Shown piece by piece: positions 15,040 to 22,531 of a stretch of DNA of 28,446 bases. Positions within the stretch are counted from its first letter, which is position 1. Each line of letters starts with the position of its first letter. A model generated the notes under the pieces. That model did not search any database, had not been told where the DNA came from, and saw only the letters and a program-made list of their open reading frames with translations. This DNA comes from JBFWPF01 sp050250135 (GTDB taxonomy: Bacteria > Chlamydiota > Chlamydiia > Chlamydiales > JAFEGQ01): positions 1 through 28,446 of the forward strand of contig JBFWPF010000028.1 of the NCBI GenBank assembly GCA_050250135.1, written 5' to 3'. Made by a program: the position numbers and the translations under genes.

Positions 15040-16126
15040 TTAGACCGTCGGAATTTGATCCCTGTCGACCAGCACCACACCCTCGACCTGGCCGCTATTG
15101 AGAGCCTCGGTGGCCGCTTTCCAAAAGGCATCGAGGTTCCGCTGCCGCCATAGCTCGTAGGCAGCAGGCTCTAGACGCTGCGCATAGATCCGGTCGCTCA
15201 GTAGGGGCATCTGGACCACCCTGGGCTTGTTTTCAGACTTTGCTGCCGCCTCGAATATTCCCTTGTAGGCGTGGTAGATGACCTGCTGAGCATCATCGAT
15301 CTGGGTTGGGCTACCAACCACCGGTCCCAGGGCATGGATCAGGAGATGGCCAGGATGGGTTTTATCCCCCTCCGGCCATTTCATCACCGCTATCTCCCCC
15401 GGGTTGAGCGCTTTTTTCGGGTCGCTGCTCTTTCCACTCGTTCTCGGGGAACTCGGCGGTAAAGGCTCTGTTAGTCCCCCCACCTCCTCGAGCTACCTCG
15501 GGACTTGCCGCGTTGACATAGATGTTGGCCCCCTTTATGCCCTTTGTCACCGACTGCTTGGCTACCGTGATCGTCCCTTTACTACCCCTGATTGTGACCT
15601 ATCGTCCAGGGGGCGCGGCAGATGGTAGTCAGATAGCGCACATCGTGACGAGGCCAGGTCTTTAGACCTGGGTGAGGAGGGATGTCCGCTAGATGGCCAC
15701 CAGCTGTAGATGCCCTCTGGGCGATAGGTCGCAATCAGGGGTACTAGCCGGATAGGTAATTTGATCATTTTCTCGGGTGCCCTCTGGGGCCTTTCTGACG
15801 GGGATTTCCACCGAACTCGCTTCTTTCACTCCCTTGTCGATCTTTCTGAGTACATGGAAGTCGTAGAGCTTATCGATCAGTTCACGTTTGGGGAGCGGGT
15901 CACTAGCTAGGATCCGCCGGGCCACGCTGGCCCTGGTGCTCCGTTGATGGGTTAGCCCCAGCCACCTACCCAACCGCTCAAAGGGGTTGAGCTCAACAAT
16001 CTCCCAATTCCCCTTGTGGTGGCGGATATAGAGGTGCTTCCCCTTCTTTTTTGCTTTCGGCTTAAGGTCCGCATAGGCATTAATGACCTGCTCTGTAGTA
16101 GCCCATGACTCGCGTACGGTAACCAT
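15040..16126 (-). pseudogene. macro-domain protein gene interrupted by a MITE and a frameshift
   Basis: The ATG at 16126 (GGAG nine bases upstream) opens a frame reading 128 native codons, then runs into the inserted element at 15741 and stops at 15689. After the element the same frame resumes with KGTITVAKQS and the macro-domain core ANIYVNAASPEVARGGGG. It then shifts frame at an A6 run (plus-strand T6, 15412-15417) and continues with HLLIHALGPVV and MPLLSDRIY to the TAG at 15040. Removing 162 bp and one A gives exactly 308 codons (307 residues). Macro domains bind or hydrolyse ADP-ribose. The N-terminal 128 residues are basic and unrecognised. It follows dapL by 35 bp on the same strand. 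Probably inactive now, unless a short N-terminal product is still used. Confidence 0.85.
15585..15741. mobile_element. 157-bp fully palindromic MITE with 5-bp target duplication
   Basis: The terminal inverted repeats start CCCCTGATTG; the outer 30 bases of the two ends agree at 27 positions. The similarity continues inward, so the two halves (76 and 77 bases) pair along their whole length as one imperfect hairpin. The apex is CCAGGTC-TTTA-GACCTGG at about 15654-15671. The element is flanked by TACTA at 15580-15584 and again at 15742-15746, a 5-bp target-site duplication. It encodes nothing. The parent transposase is not in this window; a 5-bp duplication argues against the TA-targeting IS630/Tc1 type. 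Insertion with duplication adds 162 bp, a multiple of three, but brings in-frame stops. Confidence 0.88.
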
Positions 16127-16161
16127 CTCTGTACTCCTGCTTAGGCCCGGCGTACAGAAAT

Positions 16162-17250
16162 TCAAATAAAAACGCAATAGTTTGAAAGGCGTTGGGCCCC
16201 CGCCTCAATAGTGGCGCGGCTGCCGAAGGCACTTACCCGGATAAAATGCTCGCCGTGAGGGCCAAAGCCAACCCCCGGCGTCACCACCACCCCCTGATCG
16301 AGCAGGCGGTCAAAGGTTCCCCACGAGTCGTGGCAGGGGAGCCAGAGATAGGGGGCATTTTCCCCTCCGTACGCCTTTGGAAGAGCCCGCCTGAGTATCT
16401 TGGCGTTCTCCATATAGTGGGCCACGAGATTTTGGACTTCGCCCCACCCCTCCTTGAGAGCCGCAAGGCCCCCGGCTTGAGCGATGGAGCAGGTCCCGTT
16501 GTAGAGGGTAGCGTTGAGGCGCTCCCAGTCGCGGCGCAAGGGGAGCCCCTTCGGAACGACCGTCCACCCGAGACGGACACCGGTAAAGCCGGCCAGCTTG
16601 GAGAAGGAATTGAGCTCAATAGCCACCTCATCGGCTCCGGGAATCTCGTAGATCGAACGGGGGATTGCGGGGTCCTGGATAAAGTGGTTATAGACCGCAT
16701 CGACGATGATGAGGGCCCCGCTTTGGCGGGCCCACTCGACCGCTTGCTGGAGCTGCTCACGGGTGGCGCTGGTCCCCGTCGGGTTGACCGGGTTGCAGAG
16801 GATCAGCAGGTCGGCTGGGGGAAGCTCAGAGGGAAAAAACCCATTTTCCGGCGTGCAGGGGAGGAGGTGGGCGGTGTAGCCGGCAATCCGGGCGGCGTCC
16901 AAATTGATCGGGTAGACCGGATCCTGGACGAGGGCACGGCCCCCCCTTTTGAGGAGGAGGAGGCGGGCAAAGTCACACTTGGCCCCGTCAGAGATGAAGA
17001 CCTCATCGGGTAAGAGATCAAACCGCTCGGCAATGGCCTCTCGAAGGGCTTTGTGGCCGGCGATAGGGCCATACCCTGTGTAGTGCTCGCGGGTGGCCAG
17101 GTCGCGCGCCGCCTTGGCCATTGCTTCGGCGACGACGGGGGGAAGGGGCTCGGTGGTGTCGCCGACCCCTAGGCGGAGGAGGTTCTGCCGCCCCTGGCAC
17201 CGCCGGTCGATCTCATCAAACAGGTAGTTCTCGGCGACTTTTTGAATCAT
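16162..17250 (-). CDS. dapL: LL-diaminopimelate aminotransferase
   Basis: Converts tetrahydrodipicolinate directly to LL-diaminopimelate with glutamate, bypassing the succinylated intermediates. About 362 residues. GVGDTTEPL, TGYGP, FISDGAKCD, QDPVYP, NPVNPTGT and IELNSFSKLAGFTGVRLGW closely match chlamydial DapL; the PLP lysine is Lys218. It is some 30 residues shorter than the C. trachomatis enzyme, mostly in the N-terminal loop. The ATG at 17250 is preferred; a GTG at 17259 is possible. Either start overlaps the asd end by 35-44 bp. It is the last gene of the dapB-dapA-asd-dapL operon. Confidence 0.95.
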   Translation of the reverse strand: MIQKVAENYLFDEIDRRCQGRQNLLRLGVGDTTEPLPPVVAEAMAKAARDLATREHYTGYGPIAGHKALREAIAERFDLLPDEVFISDGAKCDFARLLLLKRGGRALVQDPVYPINLDAARIAGYTAHLLPCTPENGFFPSELPPADLLILCNPVNPTGTSATREQLQQAVEWARQSGALIIVDAVYNHFIQDPAIPRSIYEIPGADEVAIELNSFSKLAGFTGVRLGWTVVPKGLPLRRDWERLNATLYNGTCSIAQAGGLAALKEGWGEVQNLVAHYMENAKILRRALPKAYGGENAPYLWLPCHDSWGTFDRLLDQGVVVTPGVGFGPHGEHFIRVSAFGSRATIEAGAQRLSNYCVFI

Positions 17251-18145
17251 GAAATGCACACTCTGCCGTTAGGAGGCCGCCCCCCGCCGCCCCCCGAATC
17301 ACATTGTGGGCCGCAGAGAGGAATTGCCAGTCGTGGGTAGCGCTAGGGCGGAGGTGGCCAACTGAGATCGCCATCCCCCTCTCGCGCCAAATGTCGAGCT
17401 CATAGTCTACTACGAGGGGCCGTTTTGGGGCAGTAGGGAGGTCGAGTCCGGGAAAATCGGCCCACGCCTCGAGGATCTCCCTCTCTGTCGGCCTCCGCGT
17501 AAAGGTGACCGAGACAGAGGCATAGTGGCCGTAGGGGACTGGGACCCGAACGCAGGTGGCCGAGATAGGGAAGACCCGCTCTAGGATGCGGAGGGGCTCC
17601 GTTTCACACTTCTCAGCCTCGCCAGGGATGTGAGGGCTAAGTTCGGTCCCTCCCATCGCCCCCTTGCCGGCGCCGCTCAAGGACTGGAGGGTGGTGACGG
17701 TCACCTGCTCGATCCCAAAGGGGCGCAGCGGCGCTAGGGCCATCGTGTAGGACTGGTGGGCGCAGTTCGGTTTAGCGATTAGGGGCGCTTTGGTTCCGTT
17801 GATTTCAGGGATCACTAGGGGGATCTGGGGATCCTTCCGGTGAACTGCATTGTGGGAGATAACCACAACACCGGCTCTAGCAAGGGCCCTCTCGAGCTCC
17901 TCGCCGCCCCCCATGCAGGAGAAGACAACGTCGCACTCGGAGAGCGCCTCAAAGGTCCCCTCTGTTAGCTCCCAGTCGCGCAGTAGCGGCATGCGGGGAA
18001 ACCACTCCCCCTCACTGAGACGGCGCCCAATAGAGCGCTCAGAGGCCGTTAGGAGGGCGATTTCGAACCAAGGGTGTTCCTGCAGCAGGGCCACATAGTG
18101 TTGCCCTACCATCCCACTTGCCCCTAATACAGCCGCTCGGATCAC
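17216..18145 (-). CDS. asd: aspartate-semialdehyde dehydrogenase
   Basis: NADPH-dependent reduction of aspartyl phosphate to the semialdehyde, feeding lysine, threonine and methionine synthesis. With the GTG at 18145 (GTGA overlap with dapA) it has 309 residues. The nucleotide-binding start IRAAVLGASGMVGQ is present. The catalytic Cys is in KPNCAHQ and the base His in VPYGHYASVSV, with GAGKGAMGG between them. Longer upstream codons give a low-complexity, unlikely N-terminus. A C-terminal tail past GGGLLTAE lies in the overlap with dapL. It is somewhat shorter than the common 330-370 residues but complete in motifs. No aspartokinase gene accompanies it here. Confidence 0.93.
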   Translation of the reverse strand: MIRAAVLGASGMVGQHYVALLQEHPWFEIALLTASERSIGRRLSEGEWFPRMPLLRDWELTEGTFEALSECDVVFSCMGGGEELERALARAGVVVISHNAVHRKDPQIPLVIPEINGTKAPLIAKPNCAHQSYTMALAPLRPFGIEQVTVTTLQSLSGAGKGAMGGTELSPHIPGEAEKCETEPLRILERVFPISATCVRVPVPYGHYASVSVTFTRRPTEREILEAWADFPGLDLPTAPKRPLVVDYELDIWRERGMAISVGHLRPSATHDWQFLSAAHNVIRGAAGGGLLTAECAFHDSKSRRELPV

Positions 18146-19020
18146 ACAGCAGCTCCCGCAAGGCCTGCGTCGACCAGCAGCTGGCGCAGGGCAAAGTGGT
18201 GGGCCTCGGAGAGGCGGTGGAGGGGAGGACGTGGATCTCCCGCTGGCTTGCCACAAAGGCGCATCGCCTCCTTGACCGGAATCGGATTGGGCTCGAAGGA
18301 GAGCCCCTTCATTACCGGAAAGAGGCCAAAGTGGATCTGCCGCGCCTCGTCAAGGTCACCCCTCTCCATCGCATCGACCAGGTCGCACATCGCCCGCGGC
18401 GCCAAGTTGGCCAGCGGGGAGATTACCCCAACCGCCCCCAGAGCCATCAGGGGAAGGGCATCGGTGTCGTTCCCTGCAAAAAAGGAGAACCCATCGGCAA
18501 CCGACTCCAAAATCTCGCTTGCCTGCTCCCCATAGCACTCCTTTAGCCCGACGATATTCGGGACCCTTGCCAGTTGCCGCACCGTCAGCGGCTCGAGGTT
18601 CACCCCGCAACGGCTAGGGTTGTTGTAGAGGATAATCGGGAAGTCCCCCTCCTCGGCCACCCTCTCAAAGTGGGTGAAGAGCCCCTTTTGGGTCGGCTTG
18701 TTGTAGTAGGGGACCACCACCAGGGCACAGTCGGCCCCCAGCTCCTTGGCCCGCTTGACCTTTGCCACCGTCTCCTCTGTCGAGTTGGAGCCCGCCCCCA
18801 CGACCACATCGATCCGCCCTCCAGCCACCTCGACCGCAATCGCAATGATCTCCTGCTGCTCTTCAGCCGTCAGCGCTGCAGACTCCCCAGTCGTCGCCAG
18901 CACCACCACCCCATCGACATCGGCAGCGAGCTGCTCCTCCAGATTCGCCACAAGGCCGGTCCGGTCCAACCTCCCCTCCCCATCGAAGGGGGTGATCATC
19001 GCTGTGTAGACCCCTCTCAT
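18142..19020 (-). CDS. dapA: 4-hydroxy-tetrahydrodipicolinate synthase
   Basis: Condenses pyruvate with aspartate semialdehyde. A 292-residue TIM barrel. The Schiff-base Lys160 is in VGLKEC, the catalytic Tyr132 in LYNNPSRCG, and the Thr pair at 43-44 in ATTGES. The phosphate-free pyruvate-loop block appears as GAVGVISPLANLAP. The ATG at 19020 overlaps the dapB stop (ATGA), and its own stop overlaps the asd GTG (GTGA), so these genes are translated as a chain. It is a normal family member in every visible motif. Confidence 0.96.
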   Translation of the reverse strand: MRGVYTAMITPFDGEGRLDRTGLVANLEEQLAADVDGVVVLATTGESAALTAEEQQEIIAIAVEVAGGRIDVVVGAGSNSTEETVAKVKRAKELGADCALVVVPYYNKPTQKGLFTHFERVAEEGDFPIILYNNPSRCGVNLEPLTVRQLARVPNIVGLKECYGEQASEILESVADGFSFFAGNDTDALPLMALGAVGVISPLANLAPRAMCDLVDAMERGDLDEARQIHFGLFPVMKGLSFEPNPIPVKEAMRLCGKPAGDPRPPLHRLSEAHHFALRQLLVDAGLAGAAV

Positions 19021-19757
19021 GATCGCTCCTTCATTAGGACCTGGATCATATCATCCAGCTCATACACCCCTTTTCGCCCCACAATCCAGTGGGCCGCCAT
19101 CGCCGCTCCCAGCCCAAACCCCTCCCGATTTCGCGCCCGGTGGGTCAGCTCGATCGTATCGGAGGCCGAGTCGAAGAGGACCGTATGGGTCCCCGGCGTT
19201 TGGCCACACCGCACACTCCCAAAGTGGAGCTGGCCAGGGAGGATCATGTTTTTGGGCCGCTCGTACAGGGCCTTCTCCTTTTCCGGAAGCTCCTTAATCA
19301 ACACCTCGGCCAGCCGCTGGGCCGTCCCAGAGGGGGTGTCCCCTTTTTCTGCATGGTGGATCTCGTAGCCGGCGCAGTCATACCCCCACGCCTGGCTAAA
19401 GAGCCTCGCTGCCTCCTTCACCACCCAACCAAAGAGGTGCATCCCCAGGGAGAAATTGGCCGCATAGATAAGGCCTACCTTGGCCTCCTCTACCAGGCTC
19501 CCCACCGAGTCCAGATGGTCGTACCAACCCGTTGTTCCTACCACCAGGTCCTTGCCCGCTTTGGCGGCGATCCCGATGTGCTTCAACACCACATCGGGAT
19601 GGGAGAAGTCGATGCAAACATCGGCCCCTTTTATAGCTTCTTCTGTTACAGGGACTTCCAGCGTATTCAGCCTAGCCACCACCTCGATATGGCGCTCTCG
19701 GAGGGCCCTTTCGACGACCCTCCCCATCTTCCCATAGCCCATCAATGCCACTTTCAT
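19017..19757 (-). CDS. dapB: 4-hydroxy-tetrahydrodipicolinate reductase
   Basis: NAD(P)H-dependent reductase giving tetrahydrodipicolinate, the substrate of DapL. 246 residues from the ATG at 19757, which has AAGGAG seven bases upstream; the longer frame to 19811 lacks this. MKVALMGYGKMGR is the dinucleotide-binding loop. VVGTTGW is the second signature. The active-site segment is EIHHAEKGDTPSGTAQRLAE. The first gene of the dap operon. Its promoter should lie in 19758-19900, a GC-rich stretch in which I see no clear -10/-35 pair. Confidence 0.95.
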   Translation of the reverse strand: MKVALMGYGKMGRVVERALRERHIEVVARLNTLEVPVTEEAIKGADVCIDFSHPDVVLKHIGIAAKAGKDLVVGTTGWYDHLDSVGSLVEEAKVGLIYAANFSLGMHLFGWVVKEAARLFSQAWGYDCAGYEIHHAEKGDTPSGTAQRLAEVLIKELPEKEKALYERPKNMILPGQLHFGSVRCGQTPGTHTVLFDSASDTIELTHRARNREGFGLGAAMAAHWIVGRKGVYELDDMIQVLMKERS

Positions 19758-19935
19758 AGCGGACTCCTTTTCCCCACTATAGGAAGCCCATCCGAAATGC
19801 CGCAATCCCATCTATAGCAGTAAGGGGGAGTGGGGCCCTTTGATTGCCCCCCCTCGCCCTAGCGGCCCATGTGGATACCCGCTGCTGCCGCCAGAACTGC
19901 TTAACTTACTTACCTCCAATAACTTAAGTAAATTA

Positions 19936-19964
19936 TTGACAATTTAATAACAGTGTATTAAAAT
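19936..19964 (+). promoter_or_regulatory. near-consensus sigma-70-type promoter
   Basis: TTGACA at 19936-19941, a 17-base spacer and TAAAAT at 19959-19964 make the best promoter in the window. It is followed by a strong ribosome binding site (AAAAAGGAGG, 19976-19985) and the ATG at 19993. Just upstream, TTACTTA (19906-19912) and TAAGTAA (19925-19931) form an inverted repeat that could be an operator. In such GC-rich DNA this AT-rich island stands out. Confidence 0.7.
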
Positions 19965-19992
19965 TATATTAAACCAAAAAGGAGGTTTTGGT

Positions 19993-20337
19993 ATGGAAAA
20001 CATAGGAAAGTGGTGCGTGACAAACCCTATTTACAAAGGGATTGGGGCCCTGGGTCCTGCAAAGCCTAGTAACTTCGAGAAGGGTCTAGATATGACTCTT
20101 GGCTTCGTCCAGCAGTCAGGGATCGAAGAGGAGAGCAAGCCCAACGCGACGGATCTGTCGCGGGCGACGAATAACTGCATCTGGGGAGGGGCTGGATTCT
20201 TTGTGGGTCTGATCCTCCTCACGGCCGTGCCGAACCGGATGACCAAGCTACTGGTCGCCGCCGGCACTGTCGTCTGGGCAGGGCTCACCCTCGCTCCAGG
20301 GGTCGGTGTTCACGTCGTCAACAAGGTGAGAAACTAG
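19993..20337 (+). CDS. small membrane protein with a bilobed hydrophobic domain
   Basis: A 114-residue protein, not recognised. Residues 1-60 are polar, with three cysteines overall (two in the first 65 residues at about 8 and 62). Two hydrophobic segments follow, near 63-80 and 86-104, separated by a short basic turn (PNRMTK) and ending in a short tail. Two helices with a tight turn resemble chlamydial Inc proteins in outline. It has its own strong promoter and ribosome binding site and a hairpin after the stop, so it is a single-gene unit likely to be highly expressed. It could also be a small structural or stress-related membrane protein. Confidence 0.75.
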   Translation: MENIGKWCVTNPIYKGIGALGPAKPSNFEKGLDMTLGFVQQSGIEEESKPNATDLSRATNNCIWGGAGFFVGLILLTAVPNRMTKLLVAAGTVVWAGLTLAPGVGVHVVNKVRN

Positions 20338-20349
20338 ATCCCATTCAAA

Positions 20350-20375
20350 GCCGTAGGGAGTACTCTCCCTACGGC
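20350..20375. terminator. perfect 11-bp hairpin between convergent genes
   Basis: GCCGTAGGGAG at 20350-20360 pairs perfectly with CTCCCTACGGC at 20365-20375 around the loop TACT. It lies 12 bases after the stop of the 114-aa protein gene and includes the stop codon of the leftward PLD gene. There is no T-run on the plus side and only TTT on the minus side, so if it is a terminator it is a stem-dominated, possibly bidirectional one. Confidence 0.65.
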
Positions 20376-21409
20376 CCCATTGGAACGGCGGTGGCCACGC
20401 TATGCCGCCACATCTTTTCCAGAGTCTCTTGCTGCTCCCCATTTAGCTCGTAGAGGATCACAAAGCTGTCCTCATTCTTGGTGAAGGCCGCCTTCGTCCA
20501 GTTGGTCGAGCCACAGATGAGGGTGGAGCCGTCAATCCACGCTAACTTATGGTGAAAGAGGGAGGGCCCTCGGCTGAGCCGTACCGGAACATGGGCCCCC
20601 ACCAGCCTCTCGACCGTCTTTTTAGAGGAGCCCTCCCCTGCGCTCCGGTCGATCACCGCCTCGACCTCCACCCCCCTTTCGTGGGCCGCCACCACCGCCT
20701 CCGTTAGGGCGGGGTGGGTAAAGGTGTACATGGCGATCCGGAGCGACTCCTTCGCCTCCCCAATCACCGCGATAATCCGCTCTAGCGCCCCCTTATCGCT
20801 CGGCTGCTGCCAAAACTCGAGCCGCTGCCCAACCGCCTCGAAGGCGTGGCGGGCGAGGGGAAAGGGGGGACCGCTGGGAAGGCGGGTAGTGAGGGTAGCC
20901 AAAATGGAGGCGGCTAGGTCCTCTGAATTGAGGGCGATCATCAGGTTGGGCTGGTTGCGAAGAGCATCGGAGGTAAAGTTAGCCGAGCCGATCCAGATCT
21001 CCTTTCGGTCGATCACCAGCACCTTTTGGTGCATCAGCCCCGAGATGCTCCGCTTGACCGCCTCGACCTTGGGCCCTAGCCGTTTCTCCACCCCTTTGCA
21101 CCCTTTGTCGTACAGCACATAGACCCGTTTTCCCTCCTCTGCCTTCTGCTTCAGGGCGTGGCAGATCTTGGTGTCGTAGAGGGTGTAGATGGCGAGGTGG
21201 ACCGACTCCTGCGCCCGCTCAATCGCTTTGGAGAGGGTGAGGGTAAGGTCGGCTCTTACCTGATTGGCGTAGAGCTTTGGGGGGTCATCTGCCTTGGGGA
21301 GGTGGGGATCGAGGCTCTCCAGCGCGATCCAGGCAAAGAGGGGAATCAGCCCAATCGTCAGGCTCTTCCACAACAGGGCACTAATAAACGTCGGCAGTTT
21401 CACTGTCAC
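20369..21409 (-). CDS. membrane-anchored phospholipase D family protein
   Basis: A 346-residue protein with one N-terminal membrane segment (about 8-30) and two HKD motifs. HxKxxxxD occurs at His127-Lys129-Asp134, followed by GSANFT, and at His286-Lys288-Asp293, followed by GSTNWT. Both catalytic halves are intact. Chlamydiae carry several such PLD-family proteins, some acting on lipids at the bacterial or inclusion surface, but members can also be nucleases (Nuc-like), and this short two-HKD layout fits either. The GTG at 21409 overlaps the DUF1016 stop (GTGA); a GTG at 21403 is an alternative. Its first ten codons coincide with a diverged copy of the ubiD 3' end read in another frame. Confidence 0.9.
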   Translation of the reverse strand: MTVKLPTFISALLWKSLTIGLIPLFAWIALESLDPHLPKADDPPKLYANQVRADLTLTLSKAIERAQESVHLAIYTLYDTKICHALKQKAEEGKRVYVLYDKGCKGVEKRLGPKVEAVKRSISGLMHQKVLVIDRKEIWIGSANFTSDALRNQPNLMIALNSEDLAASILATLTTRLPSGPPFPLARHAFEAVGQRLEFWQQPSDKGALERIIAVIGEAKESLRIAMYTFTHPALTEAVVAAHERGVEVEAVIDRSAGEGSSKKTVERLVGAHVPVRLSRGPSLFHHKLAWIDGSTLICGSTNWTKAAFTKNEDSFVILYELNGEQQETLEKMWRHSVATAVPMGP

Positions 21410-21413
21410 CCAG
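21381..21413 (-). repeat. diverged copy of the ubiD 3' end at the start of the PLD gene
   Basis: Read leftward, these 33 bases spell (L)GDSETADVY-stop in the ubiD frame, against (M)GDSESADVY-stop at the true ubiD end (22532-22564). The two agree at 27 of 33 positions; most differences are synonymous in that frame (GCT/GCC, GAT/GAC, TAC/TAT). The pair flanks the DUF1016 gene as direct repeats about 1.15 kb apart. The TGA of DUF1016 and the GTG of the PLD gene both lie inside this copy. Confidence 0.75.
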
Positions 21414-22464
21414 TGCAGGGATCATAGGCCAGCTCTCGTTCAATTTCCTCAATAGAGGGCAATGACCCCTTTAGTTCATCGGGAAGAGATTTTAGGATAG
21501 CGGTTTCATATTGGGAGATACCTATCGGTTTGCTTATGCCGCGGAGGGCGTATTCTGCGACTAACCGGTTTTTTCCCTTGCACAGGAGTAGGCCAATTGT
21601 GGGCCTGTCTTCTGGCTGCCGGATGATGTCATCCACGGCCGATAGATAGAAATTCATCTTGCCGATAAACTCAGGTCTAAAGTCTGCCGCTTTCAGTTCG
21701 ATGACAATAAAGCATCTGAGCTTGTAGTGATAGAATAAGAGATCTAAGTAAAAGTCCTGATCTGCAACCTCTAGGTGAACCTGCCTACCCACGAAAGCGA
21801 AGCCCGCTCCAAGCTCAAGCAGAAATTTTTGCAAGTGGTCTAGCAAACCCGATTCTAACTGCCGCTCATCGTGCGATTCGGTAAGGGTGAGGAAGTCAAA
21901 ACAATAGGGATCCTTGAGGAGTTGATCGGCTAGTTGCGACTGGCGGTCAGGAAGAGTGTCAGCGAAGTTGGTTACAGCGCTACCTTGTCGAGCGAATAGG
22001 TTGGACGAAATGCGGGCGTCTAACACGCTTCGGCTCCAGCCATTCGTCAGCACCTGTTGGGCATACCATGTACGCTCCTCAAGAGAGCTTAACTTCTGCA
22101 TTATAAGTATGTTATGTCCCCAGGGAATTTGTGAAACAAGCCGTTTCACAATTTGGAAGTTGGCGAACTCTTTGGCGAACTGGACCATGAAGCGAACATT
22201 CCGAGTGGAGAATCCCTTCAGGTCAGGGAATGATGTTCTGAGGTCGCCTGCTAGTCTTTCGACGGTCTTCGATCCCCACCCTTCATGCTGTTGCTTCTGA
22301 AGCAGTGCAGATCCAATTTCCCAATAGAGGGTAATCAATTCTCGGTTCACCGCTGTAGCGGCTCTGAGCTGAGCGGCGGCGATTTTTGCCTTAAGGGTCC
22401 GTAAAAAACCCCCGTACGCTTGCGGCAGTTCAGTAGATTTTCGGATGACCGTAGCTGGGCCCAA
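21406..22464 (-). CDS. DUF1016 / YhcG-type PDDEXK nuclease family protein
   Basis: A 352-residue protein with the two-domain YhcG layout. An N-terminal DUF1016_N domain (about 20-165; NRELITLYWEIG, GFSTRNVRFM, IPWGHN, WYAQQ) precedes a C-terminal PD-(D/E)XK nuclease-like domain with Asp241 in FYLDLLFYH and Glu256/Lys258 in FIVIELK. The family is scattered among bacteria, often beside restriction or mobile genes, and its role is not settled. The start is TTG at 22464 with GAGGAG six bases upstream. It is less GC-rich than ubiD and the PLD gene, and direct repeats flank it (21381-21412 and 22532-22563), both signs of insertion. Confidence 0.9.
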   Translation of the reverse strand: MGPATVIRKSTELPQAYGGFLRTLKAKIAAAQLRAATAVNRELITLYWEIGSALLQKQQHEGWGSKTVERLAGDLRTSFPDLKGFSTRNVRFMVQFAKEFANFQIVKRLVSQIPWGHNILIMQKLSSLEERTWYAQQVLTNGWSRSVLDARISSNLFARQGSAVTNFADTLPDRQSQLADQLLKDPYCFDFLTLTESHDERQLESGLLDHLQKFLLELGAGFAFVGRQVHLEVADQDFYLDLLFYHYKLRCFIVIELKAADFRPEFIGKMNFYLSAVDDIIRQPEDRPTIGLLLCKGKNRLVAEYALRGISKPIGISQYETAILKSLPDELKGSLPSIEEIERELAYDPCTG

Positions 22465-22531
22465 AAATAGCTCCTCAGAATAGGAAGCTAATTTTTACAT
22501 GATAGGTGGAATTTTAGCAAAGCCCGAGCTG

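Noticed and set aside
3625..15045. GGGTTA or its complement directly after stop codons at about 1480, 2752, 3625 and 15034
   Set aside because: Too short and too few to separate from chance; orientations differ.
15040..15550. Macro-domain frameshift as a programmed +1 site
   Set aside because: No stimulatory signal is evident and the gene is already broken by the MITE, so decay or a homopolymer error is simpler.
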